From contig NW_006917104.1 of assembly GCF_000516985.1 (NCBI RefSeq), forward strand, positions 124,001 to 188,000: a stretch of DNA of 64,000 nucleotides, read 5' to 3'. Below, piece after piece: positions 45,408 to 57,844 of the stretch. Numbering within the stretch: the stretch's first letter is position 1; every line of letters begins with the position of its first letter. A model generated the notes under the pieces. That model made no database searches and was not told the origin of the DNA. It saw only the letters and a program-made list of their open reading frames with translations. Both the position numbers and the translations under genes were made by a program. The stretch is from Pestalotiopsis fici W106-1 (Eukaryota; Ascomycota; Sordariomycetes; Amphisphaeriales; Sporocadaceae).

Positions 45408-48400
45408 CTACATGCTCATACCTCCATTCATACCATTTTGCATGCTTTGTTGCAACATTGCCTGCTGTCGCTGCTGCTGCTGGGAACGCACCATCTCTTG
45501 AACTTGTTGGTAAGCCCTTTGGTGGCAGCTGGCGTGGAATTGTGTTTGCACTTCTGGAGGTACACTTTGCAGGTTGCCATATTTTGCCACCAGCTGACCA
45601 ACATTTTGTTGGTAGATGATTCGTTGTCTGGCTTGCACGGCGGCTTGTAAATTCTGGCTCCGCATCGCTGCCGCCATCGGGTTCGCCTGCACATTATGCT
45701 GCTGCTGCTGGCCTGCACGCTGTTGTTGTTGTTGCTGCTGCTGAATCTGTGCCTGCAATGCCGCGATTTGGTTTGGATTCAACTGTCCTAGTTGGGCAGG
45801 GTTTGTTCCGGCCATGTTATTCATGGCGTTGTTGTTGACCATATTTGGGTTGCCCATTGAGTTTTGCATTTGCTGCTGTTGCTGCTGCTGTTGCATTTGC
45901 ATTTGCATTTGCAACTGGTTCATCTGGACATTACCCATGGCAGGGTTGCCATTCAGCATCTGAGCATTGTTTCCATTCTGTGCCATTTGCTGCGCTAGGA
46001 ACCTCTGTTGAGCCTGCATTTGCATCATCTGCTGGGGTGTCTGTCCTTGCATCATGGCATTTTGCTGCATGGTCATCAGCGCTCGTTGCTGTTCTTGATA
46101 TATCCGTTGTCGCTGCTGTTGCTCCATGATACGGGCCGCAGCAAAGTTGGGATTTTGCATGTGATTTTGCCCACCTAGGAGTATAGATCCAGGCGTCGGC
46201 TGCTGTCCAACCATTGGCATGTTTGGAGTCTGGCCCATCATGACAGGCGGCGAACTGGCTTGTGGGATGCGAGGTGTCTGCATGGGGCGGTTGATGGGAG
46301 TTCCATGGGGCATTTGTGGAGTGGCACTCGGCATTCTGGGCGTGCCAGCGGCATGACTCTGCTGACTGTTTCTAGCAGACATGGTGACAGCCATGGGGGC
46401 CGACATTGGATGGTTCTGCACAACAGACGAGGGCCGCGCGGGGCTGCCGCCCATGCCAGAATTTGAGTGTTGCATAGGGACATTGCCGGCCGGTACCATG
46501 GGCGACGATATGTTCATTGGAGTATTTTGACGAACCACAGGAGACGAGGCCGGTGGCTGAGAGACGCCCTGGAAGCGATGTTGTGGCAAGGTGTTGGGCA
46601 TAGGACCCGGTGTAGGATGGCCATGAGACGCTTGGGATAGTTGATGCTGCATGGCAGGCGGTGACTGTGCCGTAGTGGCTTGAGCTTGGGCTTGGGCTGC
46701 GGCTTGGGCCTGAGCCTGGACTTGTTGAGCTTGCGACTGCGCCAGGGCACGGCGCTGTGCTTCTTGCTGTTGCTGTTGCTGCTGACGAGCTCGTTGCTGG
46801 CGTTCGGCTTCGTCTCTGCGGGCCTTCTCGGCAGCGGCGGCGGCGGCGGCTTCTTGCTGGCGATTAGCCACAAGCTGAGCTTGCTGAGCCTGTTGCTCCT
46901 GTTTTTGGAGTGCCAATTTGCGCTCCTGTTCAGCCTGGCGGGCTTTTTCTTGTTCCTTCTTCTCGGCATGTTCGCGTTTGATCTCCTCGATAACCTTAAA
47001 TCTCTCAAAGCGAACATCGGCCGGAACGGACTGGCCAGACGCGGCGGCACCATCAGCACTACCTTGGGCGCCACTAGCAGTGGATGATAGGCGTTCATCA
47101 TATGTAAGCATGAACTTTTCATGTTCGGCAGCAGCCGCCTCCTCGGCAGCACGTTCTGCCACGGTCCGCTTCCGTGTCTTTGGTTTCGGTGGATCCTCGG
47201 AATGCTTCTCGTCTGTCATGGTATCAAGAAGCTGAATGAGCTCTTGCGAATTCTTGGTCGGTTCGAGGTGGAGAGGTTCAGCTGTTGCCAGGAGGATCTG
47301 ACTCTCGACGGCATGTATATTCTTCCCATCCAGTTCCATACGCTCCCTTTTCTGCTTCTTGGCAGGCGGCGGCATGGCGGCTGCTGTTGGAGTAGGCGGC
47401 ACGGCCGCAATGGGTGTTGGTGGCACATTTCCATCGGCAGCGCCCTGGGGTGTGGTTGCTTTGAGCATCAGATCGGTGTGCAGACTCTGAGCAGTCGGGT
47501 GCAGGACAATCGTGATCTTTTTGGGTTTCACTGGGCCTTTGCTCTTTTGCACATCAGGAACAGCAGGCGCCGGCATGCTTTCCTTGTTTTCGCCATCATC
47601 GGTTGCCTTGGCATTATCCGACGTGGCCGAGGTTTGCGGCGGATCAGTGTTTTCTTTAGGATAAGGAGCATGTGGTGATGGTGTAATATAGGGCGTATAG
47701 TTGTGTATTGAAAATGGCGTGTCCTTGCTGGAAGCCGAGGTTGGTCTCGCAACGTCCTTGGCTTCTGCTGGTGACTTGTGGTCATGTATTTCAACAATCA
47801 AACACCCATCGTAAAACACGACGCCCTGCTCAATAAAGTAAGGTAATATGTCGTGCGGAAGAGTTTTCGAGCGAAAGTGATCGAGGAGTACCCGCATGGG
47901 TGACTTGTATGGGAAAATACTGTCCTGCTGATCGAAACGGAAATGGGCTGGATGAAGATGTACGATTAGTGACGGCGGGCTGCCGCTGTGCTTTTTAAGA
48001 ATGTATTGACTAGTGATGACTGTGACGAGCGTTAGCTAGAGGCCGTATAATCGCAGTGTCTGTTCATACCCTCGGGTCGTGGCTCCAACGAATGGCCTTG
48101 GATGCCATCAGCCGCAAGACTTGCCGACCGTAGCGCGTTCAATCGTCCGTTTCTTTGACCGGCGAGACCAGCTTGTATTGATTGCTCGCGGCGTTGTCGA
48201 ATGGACGCACTTCGGGGGGCGCCATTTGCCGTTGCAGGAGTCGGGGTTGGCTGGGCCTTGTTACCACCAGTCGGAGTCCGCTTTGCCGACATGGACGGGG
48301 ACATGGACGGTGATGAGCGCGATGAGGCAGCATTTCCATTTGTTTGGATGCCTGGCGGAGGTGGGCGCTTGATCTTGGTGGTGGTGTTGAGGCCAAGGTT

Positions 48401-48439
48401 GGGCACGGGGATCGGAGTGCTTGTCGCGACGGGGGCCAT
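45408..48439 (-). CDS. spt20: SPT20, SAGA coactivator subunit with poly-Q regions
   Basis: 993 aa, minus-strand exons 48070-48439 and 45408-48019; intron 48020-48069 (50 nt). The conserved Spt20 domain (residues about 123-260) spans the junction: QYILKKHSGSPPSLIVHLHPAHFRF, FPYKSPMRVLLDHF, LPYFIEQGVVFYDGCLIVEI and KKITIVLHPTAQSLHTDL. The last 550 residues are Gln/Met/Pro/Asn-rich with several uninterrupted Gln tracts (for example around 45720-45740 and 45875-45895), a coiled-coil-like Glu/Gln/Arg segment (about residues 415-500) and no folded domain. Spt20 is needed for SAGA integrity and recruits it to promoters in the nucleus. The N-terminal first exon is Pro/Ser-rich and low complexity, as in other filamentous fungi. 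Confidence 0.93.
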
Positions 48440-49808
48440 GATGGCAACCTAATCGCGCGGCAGACAAGCCTCGCCTCCAAAGTAGAGCTGAATGGATAAA
48501 GAGTACTCTTGATGTAACCAGACCGAGCCTCGGATTAGCACCAGGTGTTTGGCGCCTCGACCATTGAGATGCTGTTGCCCGTCGCGCTCGAGAGGATGAC
48601 GATGGTCCCTGGGTGGGTCACAAAGGACAAGGCGCACGGGCTTTTGCGGGAGAAGAAGCGCTTCGGGAGGCGTTGATCTGGGACTCTGAGACGGCGAGCT
48701 CAATGTCGCGTCGACAAGAGTCGAACAGCAAGGCGATTTCTCGATTGCGCGATGGGTTGAAAGATGAAGGTCGAAAATATCGCCGTGTCGACTATGCGCT
48801 TCGCCAGGGTCGCTGGTTGAGATGAAGTCAATGAATTGAGTGGGGGTGGTTTTCAGTGTATGCGGGAAACTTGAGTGCGGCTCAACGAGTGATTTCAAGC
48901 CAATGGACAAGGGGGAGCTTTGTACATTGGCCATGGGCAATCGCCCAAAAGATACTTTGGGCCATCGCGCTAATCAATCCTCACCTCGAGCACCTATGGG
49001 CGCTGTGTGACCACGCTGGTAGCACTTAAGCCCAGAGTCTGGAGATCCCCAGTTATTTCTCCCCTGTCCTGTAGTGCCTGGACCGTTTAGGTTCTCCGCC
49101 ATACAACTTGTCCGTCTCCACGCAACAACCCCGATATCAACACTGCAAATCCGGGGTAAGAAATCGATGCATATATTCTGGCTTTGTGGAACGTGGTGAC
49201 CTTTATTCCAATGTCTAAAGACTCTTGACCAACATCAGCTTTCCTTTTTACAATCACCTGGGAGCCAAGAGGTGGTGTTGAATCAGATACAAAACTTTGA
49301 CGTTGATATTTAATTTCTCGAGACGATAAGAGAGCATGAATAGGACTTTTAAATAGTACTACGCCTTGTCAAATTAGTATCCCTCAAGGCCCTGGATTAT
49401 AGATTCACCAGGCCTCGGGTTTATAGTCTGTAGTTCTTTGTCCAGTGGCTGTGCGGGGGACATGGTACTTCCTATATCCGTGTACTTTAACAACTCCAGC
49501 CTACATACTTGTCGATTCAAGGCCCATCAATCATGTCTGAGCCAGGCAAGTAGAAAAGAGTCCCCAAAGCCCGAGATACACAAGTGTGCCTGTGAAATCA
49601 TCTCTGGGCTTTGCATTGTCCTGGTCAAACCGTACTAACCAAAAGGTCATGCAAACGCGTAATGTGGTATTCAGATGTGTGCTATTTACTCTCAAGACAA
49701 AATACTTGACCATATCCCGTTTCAACGTCAAAGTCATTAATCAGCAGACTAGTGCTGTTCAACCCTATGGGCAATTTCAGAGTAATTTGAAAGAGAAGAG
49801 GCCCAGCC
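48440..49808. other. Intergenic, about 1.4 kb: SPT20 promoter/leader
   Basis: Open frames close to SPT20 (48449-48940) have no domain and are probably leader. No other feature seen. Confidence 0.5.
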
Positions 49809-51147
49809 TTACTCCTTGCCTTGCACCCTACGTGCCCAATCGTCACTAACCCTCAGACTGTCCACGACAACGACACCTCTTCCCCTTCCAACTCTGTCCT
49901 CTCTGTGCCACCACTTTTCGGGCCCATCGTGCTTTTCAGCTTCCGACTCGCTATCGGCGAGACCCCCATGTCCGCCATTAGCACCGACAATCAGGATAAC
50001 GTCGTACCTGAGCCAGGTCTGCAAGCGAGTAATCTGACTGCCATTGTCGCCAGCCAGTGACTCTTGCAGGTACACAATCTCGGGTTGCAAATGGTGTAGA
50101 ATATGTACATGGCCATCTCTTGTTGAAAATGGAAGAATCATGGTTTCCTTTTCAACCAGGGTGAGGGCCTGCGAGTACACGGCATTGAAAGTAGCGTCTC
50201 CATTCGATTTCAGTCTGCACCGAGGTGAGCATTGTGCGTAAAGTGGGCGAAAAACAGGTGGGAATAACGTACAACGGACTCTTGGTCTCATCTCCAGGTG
50301 TCTGGGCCTGGTTGTGACTAATGTTTGAGAATGAAGAACTTAGAGACGCTGGAGGCAGGTTACTTGCTGGCGTTTCAATGGTACCATCCTTGAGACCGGG
50401 CGAGTATATCAAGATGAATAGCTTGATTCTTGAGAAATCAGTGTTTCGAGGGATATGCGACAGAATGGACTGTGTCAATATGATTAGCCAAGAGGTGAGA
50501 CAAGAGTTGCAGACACATCAGGCTGCTCGTACCGCATGCTCATGGAAATTGGCCTCGTCGAAATCTTCCATGTTTGAATCGGCAGAGACGACCACGGCAA
50601 CCGCCTTTCTGAGCTTGCTCGGGTCGCGTGATTGATTCGGCACGGACTTGTCCTTTTCTTTTCTGGAGGAAGCTTCCTCGGACCAAGTTTCGTGGTCTGC
50701 ATAGGCAATGTTGTCTTCTCTTATGGCGGCCAATGCACTGCCCATGGCAGCGCCGACAGCGCCTACACCAGCCGTAACAGCCTTGCCAGCATTGCTGAGA
50801 AACTGCTGCGGGCTAGGTGTCCGGCGCAATGCTCCAGACATGGAATTGCCCCATCCCGCATTTTGCTGAGCCTCTAGGTGTGGATCGGTCACACCATATG
50901 TAGCACTCTCGGCCTTGGAGTACTGATGATTACGAATGATGGCTCCGTATGCGGGATTGTCGCCGTAGTCGGCATTCTCATAATCGAGATCGGCCGGCGG
51001 AGACTCCTCCCCTTCCTCCTCTTCCTCGTTTTGGCGCTGGCTCCATGCCCAAGCGGCAATGCCAACAGTCGCAACAGTGACGGTGACGGCAAGTGGAACC
51101 CAGTGGCTCCAAACGCCTCGCCGGCGGGTTCTCGAATCGGAAGACAT
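49809..51147 (-). CDS. pex22: Pex22-like peroxisomal membrane protein
   Basis: 405 aa, minus-strand exons 50533-51147, 50273-50469 and 49809-50214; introns 63 and 58 nt, frame kept. One N-terminal membrane anchor (WVPLAVTVTVATVGIAAWAW, residues about 15-35) follows a basic RTRRR start, then an acidic stretch and a soluble domain beginning KLRKAVAVVVSAD. This continues through SRIKLFILIYSP, MILPFSTRDG and LRYDVILIVGANGGHGG, an alpha/beta pattern. In yeast, Pex22 anchors the ubiquitin-conjugating enzyme Pex4 on peroxisomes for receptor recycling. The topology and strand pattern fit, but Pex22 proteins diverge strongly, so the name is probable rather than proven. Divergent to GCD1. Confidence 0.75.
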
Positions 51148-52015
51148 TTGAGGAGGATTTCAGGTCGATATCATGGCATGGAACGTCATTTGCCCGAAAC
51201 GAACAGGCTGCAAGACGTGAGGGACCAAAGATGAATGATTACTCGAGGCGCTGCAGCGTCCAGAAAGACCCCCCAAAAACTCGTGGGCTGGTAGCTTGGA
51301 GCTATAAAGGCCCCCGGATCCAAGTTATCGGTGGCTGGTCAACAAGCTACTAATAAGCGACAAGGCTGATGGATCCGATTCCATGGCAGCTGAACGAGTC
51401 GGACAAGAAGCCGAGGTCGATCTGGGTAGCGGGGCAACGGTAGGAGTGTGACGGGAGCTGGCGGCCGGCAGACAACTGCTCAATGGCTCAACAGCGAAAG
51501 ACCGGGTTCGGAAAGCATGTGGCAGAATCATGCACACCTAGGAGGTGGCTCTCGGACTGGCATTATTCTATCCAGACAGAAGCGACGAAAAATAGTAATT
51601 GGAATACCGAGAGACATTACATGATAGGATATTACGATTCCAGAATTGCCGCAAAAGAAAAGAATAGATTTGGTTTTATTGCTGTTTGAAACATGATTGG
51701 CTCTGCTGATTTGGTCGCCCCACCTCGAACACAGCGTAGCGATGACTCTTCATGGAATTTCATGGCACCTTAATGTGATTTTGCCTGCAACTCTGTCTCG
51801 ACAACGTGAGGTTGGACTTGACAGGAACCCAGAGAGCGGATTCGTCAACCATCTGGTTACAATCTCAGTCATTTCTACATTAATCATTTTTTGAGCTACT
51901 CTGAAATCTCCAGTATTGGTCGGCGAGCGCAAATTCTACCATTGGGTTTCGCACCCCACTACTACTCATTCAGCGACAGCAGCACTGCATCCTCGACGGT
52001 CCAAGTACAAAGGTC
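51148..52015. other. Divergent promoter region of the Pex22-like gene and GCD1
   Basis: 868 nt. No gene supported. The GCD1 ATG at 52016 is the first that opens the nucleotidyltransferase-like N-terminus. Confidence 0.5.
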
Positions 52016-53910
52016 ATGCCTCATGCCGTGTCGATGCCCTCGCCTGGGCTGCAGGCCATCATATTATGTGGCCCAGGTTCATCCTTTCCCACCTTTACTG
52101 CCAATCCAGACGAAAACCCAAAGGCACTGCTACCCATTGCGAACCGGCCCATGGTATGGTATCCGCTCGACTTCTGTTACCGAACTGGTATAACCGGTAA
52201 GTGGCCATTGTCTCTACTATCAAGTATCGCCAAATCCTTTTGGAGTTCCCAGTAAGGACTGTACGGCCCCAAACAAGTGGTACAATGGGTGGCAATGGCG
52301 TGGCGATATATTCATGTCTTTGGACAACGGCGTGGAACGTTTTTGTGGCCGTCGTATAAATTTGTTGGACCTGGTCATTTCAGTTATTCTTTTCCAAGCC
52401 AAAATGACACAATAGTCTATGGTACTGATCATAGTCTAGACATTACACTTATTTGCCCACCGTCGGCGGCCACTGCAATCAAGACAGCCTTGAACACCAA
52501 CCCGTTCCTGACAGGACTTCCACACCCGCACCCAGACCTGGTAGCACCAGAGGACTTGGATCTCACAACAGGCACAGCCGAGATTCTTCGACTGCCCCAA
52601 GTCAAGAAGATTCTGACTTCCGACTTTGTTGTCCTGCCGTGTGATCTTGTCTGTGAACTTGGAGGCGACAAGCTGCTCCAGGCATGGATGGTCCGCGCGA
52701 CGGCTCCTTACGCAGACCCTCCTCAGCCCAGTGGAGGACTGGGAGTGTGGTACGAGACAAAGACGACTACACCCATCAAGGGCGAGGAGACAGACTTTAT
52801 TGCGACCACGCCACTCGCCCAACCGACAGTGCCGACTCCCAAGGATTCGTTATTGTCGCAACTATCAAATCTGGCGCTTTCAATGCCCACCGACTCCCTC
52901 AAAGATCTTACCGAGGAAAAGAAGGGCTTTCCTATTCGCCATGGCTTATTACGAAAGCATCCCAGACTTAGAATGTTGACTTCTCACCGCGACGCTCACA
53001 TTTACGTTTTGCCTCACTGGATACTGGACTTTATTTCGAAAAACCCACGTCTAGAGACTCTGGGCGAGGACGTGATTGGTTGGTGGGCCAAGTCAACCTG
53101 GCAGGATGGACTCGCCGAGAAGCTCGGCTTCTCAGACATTTTGAAATCGTCAGAAGGTGATGCTGGCGGCAAGGGCATCATGAGCCCCTTTAGCGAGGGC
53201 GATGCATCCCCTACAAACGAATCCCACTCGCCAACGCGTGATTCTCAGATTGGAAGCTCTTTGGCTTCCTCCAAGCCTCGAGGCTCTGTGGTGCCGCCGA
53301 TCCTCGCATACCTGCAACCCACGGAGCCGACAGGTCCTCTCATTCGCCGAGTCGATACTGCACAAATCTTGCTTTCAGTGTCTTTGCAGTTGGCCAAGCT
53401 ACCATCTATCGAGGAAGCGGGCGCCGAGGCGTCCGTCTTGGCCCACTCCCGCAAGATTGCCTATCCCGAAGGTGTCAAGCCACGGACCACCATTACCAAG
53501 CAAGACTCTTTGCTGGCTGACAATGTCACCGTAGAGGAAAAGACATCCATCAAGGAGTGCGTCATTGGTGCTAATTGCCAGATTAAGGAAGGAGCCAAAT
53601 TGTTCCAATGTGTACTGATGGATGGCGTCGTGGTTGGAAAGGGCTGTAAATTGACACGCTGCATCCTGGGAAAGAGAAGTGAGATTGGAGAAGGTTCTAC
53701 GTTGACCGAGTGCGAGGTGCAAGAGAACCTTTTGGTGGAACCCAAGAGTAAGTCACAGTCCCCATGACATGACATTCAAACATCTGACCGATTGCAACAG
53801 CCGAGGACAAGGACAACAAGTTCATGAGTAGCGAGGGTCTTGAGGCCACGGAAGAAGAATTGCAGGACGCACTCATGGCCGACGATGACAATGTCGACTT
53901 GATGGGCTAG
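52016..53910 (+). CDS. gcd1: GCD1, translation initiation factor eIF2B gamma subunit
   Basis: 532 aa from exons 52016-52196, 52440-53747 and 53801-53910; introns 243 and 53 nt. The first junction restores YRTGIT-DITLICPP, a conserved strand. The N-terminal nucleotidyltransferase-like domain starts QAIILCGPGSSF, with KALLPIANRPMVWYPLDFC and VLPCDLVCELGG. The C-terminal part is a left-handed beta-helix of hexapeptide repeats (SIKECVIGANCQIKEGAKL, VVVGKGCKLTRCILG). The acidic tail ends VDLMG. With epsilon, gamma forms the catalytic subcomplex of eIF2B, the GDP-GTP exchange factor for eIF2 in the cytosol. A Ser/Pro-rich insert (about residues 300-345) is usual for fungi. The first intron is longer than most others here. 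Confidence 0.93.
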
Positions 53911-55455
53911 CTGGGAAAGTAGCTTGCACCGTGTAAGCAGCACGCGTATAGTGAAGCATATTTGCAAGCAAAAAGAATTGGCGAGAGAGAGATGTTCTCA
54001 TTAGATCATAACAGAAGGGTGCTTGCTGGTGCAGGTGGAATAGATCAACCACCTCAATCATATCGATTGCATTGAAAATGACGCTTGCGACTCTCATGAC
54101 TTTGTATGCCAACGTCTTGATCGCATCTCAATGTGCTGATTAGTACCTTCAGTCATGGCTAGGTGGGCTCGAATCCTTTCGCGTGGTCCGAGTCGATAAG
54201 CAGACATTTTTCCACTTTGGATTAGTCAGTAGTCCGACTTGGCAGCTGATAGAGCTTGAGGAGGTGCAAAAGCCCGAATGAATCGGGATACTACGATGCT
54301 CTTGTCATGTTTTGCTTTTCCTGATGTGGTCACATTAGTGCCATGTTCCCTCCCACTGCCCGTCGAGTACTTGCTTGATGACTGACTGGTGCGTGTGGCA
54401 ATGATCCAAAGCCCAATCAGTAACTGCTCGCTTCAGCATGCAGCATGTACGTCCCCCATACGGCAGGGCTTCTAACCTAGGTGGCTTTATCCACTTGCAT
54501 GCCTCTTGGGCACTACGTAGACCAGAATTGTCACATTACCGCTGATTTCAATTCCAACCTATCATGTTGTCTGCATGCTGGACCAGTCAGAATGACAAAG
54601 TCATGCCGTCGGCCTTTTCTCAAGACAAGGATGCGTACAGATTTTCGGCTCCTGCGGCAAGCATTTTGATAAATACGTGTGCACTGGGCGCCGGCGCCAT
54701 GACCATGATTTCTTCCAATATGTTTCGCTGTATTTTGGCATGGCATGCTGCATCATGCATGTTAGCTTGACATTCCTGGGTGGAGAGGTAAGTAGGCAAG
54801 TCAGAATATAGCCTCGATAGAGTACTTGCGTAGATCCGATCCCAATACCAAAGTGTACAAAGCCAGCGGGGAAATGACGAGTAATTTCAGGTACATGCGT
54901 ATTCGCAGCTTGATGAATTGGTTTCCAGTGTCACTCGGTTGTCTCTTGCATGCATCCGGAGTATGACAGCTCCAAAGACCCAGGAAACAGCTTGGCGATG
55001 ATTGACGTCCTCTCTGCCAGTCTATGAGAAATAAATCATACAGCTTCAGTATTTGTCAATAAAGTCTCTGCGAGCACAACGAGAGTATTGACGAAACAGT
55101 GAGTTAACTTGGGCTAGTCAGTCTGGAAATGACAGATTGAAATGTACAAACTCTACACAAATTCATCATTATCAAATGCGGCTCATTTAGAGTTGTATAA
55201 TGCATATATAGGGCTGAAAATGACTCGCTTACACGACTTGGAGCCAAAGTTTTTATTCACAAAGTAGATTAATGTAATGAGTGTGATTTCCTTGACACCG
55301 TTGGGGTTTTCTGACATGTCCATCTTGTCGCCCACTGTATATCATCTCCAGGACCTCCCATGTCCTTGACATTTGATTTCGTCAGATTTGCTCCATATTA
55401 TGAAGCCAGGGGTGCTGACATTGGTGTTCATCCTGCACCAGACGTGTAATTCAAT
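53911..55455. other. Intergenic, about 1.5 kb, no supported gene
   Basis: Downstream of GCD1. Open frames are short and without domain. Composition is ordinary, without the strong AT bias seen at 57.8-59.0 kb. Confidence 0.5.
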
Positions 55456-55750
55456 CTACTTTGTTTTGTTGATGGCTGGTTTGTGGTCTACTTAGCAACT
55501 GCGCATTCCATAAATGTGTTACAAAAGAAAGCGTCTACTTACCTGCATCTTTCTCCCTGTGACCTTTTTTGGGGCAAGGGTCCTTGCTGAGCGATTCTTG
55601 CCTCAATGCTCTGGTTCTGTCGTCACCCGTCTCATTAAAGTTGCTGTTATTGCAATATCCGTACTGCATGAAATCGTTGCAATAGACTCGCTCGACACCC
55701 TCGGTACAAGCGGGCTCACAGTTGTGAATGAGTACTCTATTGTAGCACAT
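55456..55750 (-). CDS. Candidate small cysteine-containing protein
   Basis: From ATG 55750 the minus strand reads 69 codons beginning MCYNRVLIHNCEPAC, with seven Cys in the pattern C..C..C..C..C..C and a late CPKK, then a strong donor GCAG-GTAAGT. Without splicing the frame stops at 55535 (71 aa). With a 55-nt intron (55488-55542) it ends at 55456 (79 aa, tail DHKPAINKTK). The look is that of the short fungal proteins that start MCY/MCH and carry metal-ligand-like Cys/His, but I cannot place a family and the branch site is very close to the acceptor. No signal peptide. Confidence 0.4.
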
Positions 55751-57844
55751 GGCGAGATTCAGACTTGATGCTTTTATGAGAATTTGGTAATGGATTGTAG
55801 AAGGGTGTGATCTGGATGAACCTTTTCAACGGCGTCTAGGGAGGAAATCGGTGATATTTATACACCAGAAAAGTTATAGAGCGTCAATATTGTAAAATGG
55901 TGCTGTTACGGAAGCGCATTCTCAATCTTTGCCCCCCGACCTTTTGACCCGCCCGACAATCTTCACTCCCCTGGCATCTGAGTGATTCCATCGGATAGTA
56001 AGAGCCTGAAGAAAGACATTAGAGATCATGTTGCCAAGGACGCAACTCATAAAAATCCCTTGCACCTCGATGATGACGGGTCTGTCCCGATTGGACTCGT
56101 TCTGGTGTTCTGCGCAAGTCAATGATAGACTCGAGACTATAGGCTTGTGCATCCTGCAGCAGCCGACGACGCAATCAAGCACAATCCAATAATATGATCA
56201 TTCTCGCACGAGGCTGGCGAGAAAGAGACGGAAGGGGCAAGCCGGCGACTGTGGCTACCCGTGGCCAATGTAGGACTGCTGACGGCTTCGCCGGGTGTGA
56301 CGATTCACAGCGGCGCCTAGTAATACAAGATCCTGCAGTCTTGGACTGTGTGACCTTGCCTGAAGCCTCGAGCAAATTAGTCATGACAATACTCCACAAC
56401 AACTCTGTAAAAAGTTGCGGCGGCGGTATAGATTTCGGTCGAATTGGATCCGTGCAGGAATACGGGCACAGTATGGCTTGCGGCTTTGAGTGACAAATTT
56501 GGGAGCCATGGTTTTGTGAAAGATTGTATCCCGACGAGCTGGCTGCTCCGGAGTGGTATATAGATTGTCAGATCACTACGTCCTGATCTGGTAGTGAGCG
56601 ACGCAGATACAATACCTTGGCATTTGATCGGGCTTGTTCTGCTTGGGATTCTCGTCAGCTTTGCTTTACTCGAATGCATGATCTGGGGTCCGTCAGGGTC
56701 TGATCACTTGCTTAAATCCAGACATGGTTCCACTCTACCCGGCTCCGAGATTGGATTTTGGTAGAGGGCAGCACCGTTTATGATAAATGATAGAGTTGAA
56801 AGGGGAAGGGTATGCAGATTCCCTGGTGCAGACTTGCTTCTTCGTATATGACCCCTCACGAGCTGCTGGACATTAACGAATAACATGTACGCAAAAGACA
56901 GATTGGTGCTGTGCCAATACAACATGATTGTCAATTCCATCCTTGATTGAGTACAGATGGCACAAAGGCGGGTTTGAACGACTGGAGCATTAAAAATCAT
57001 GTCCAGGTAGTTTGACTTGAGACAAGAAGATGCGTCCAAGGCGTTGGTTGCTTCATTCATGTCGTTCGGTCTAGTCTCTGAGCCAAGCCCGCTTAATAGA
57101 ATACCTACAGATGGGTCGTAGATCTAGATCGACGTCAATGGGACGAGACTACTGGACCGGAATGGTAGGGCGTGTCTCTCTTGGCCAGCCCGTTGAGTCT
57201 CCACAAGGCTTATGGGTAAACCTTGCCCTGAGAAGACTCAGATTCCCTGGAGGAGCAACGGCCAGGACCCAAATGTTTCGATCCATCTAATGCAGCACAT
57301 GAATTGAAAAGCCGTTGGTTACCTACAAAGTAGTGCAGGGTTGTCAGAATACTTCCACCGCAGGCAGTACCAAGGCCCACTTACGCGACCACGGTGACTG
57401 TGCCGCTCGACTGCGTGGCGTCATGCTTGATGCTTGTATGCAACCTTGAGCTGTTCATTAGAAATGAAGAGACAGACTAGTGATGAGTCCTGCTCCTGCT
57501 GCATGCTCGGAAGTCGAACCTGTTGGCTTGTCTACCATTTGCATTTGTGCATGTGTTGTATACATAGGTGGTGATGGTGGTGATCATTGCCATTCCGTCG
57601 AGCAAACAAGTCAAAGGCGTGCTCAATCAATAGGCAGAATCGCTCCATGGTGAAAGATGCGTTGTTTTCCTTTTACGCATCATGGACAACATTGGCATGT
57701 CACTGTGTTCACCACAAGACAAGCGAGATTGGCATGGTCGTTCGCAAGGCATTGGTGTTGAATGTCTCCATGTTCCCTTTTAGAAGAGTATAGAGATCGG
57801 AACTTTATATCCGTGCCACGCTAGTCGACGCGCCATAATCAAAA
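55751..57844. other. Intergenic, about 2.1 kb, no supported gene
   Basis: Minus-strand frames at 56377-56679 and 56704-57060 have no domain and no splice partner. Nothing else recognised before the AT-rich element. Confidence 0.5.

Noticed and set aside
46680..47087. Plus-strand Leu-rich open frame opposite SPT20
   Set aside because: It is the complement of the Gln/Ala-rich coding repeats (CAG/GCC codons read as Leu/Gly) and has no independent support.
52277..52439. Extension of GCD1 exon 2 upstream, which is open in frame to 52277
   Set aside because: The stretch has no eIF2B similarity; splicing at 52196/52440 rejoins a conserved strand exactly.
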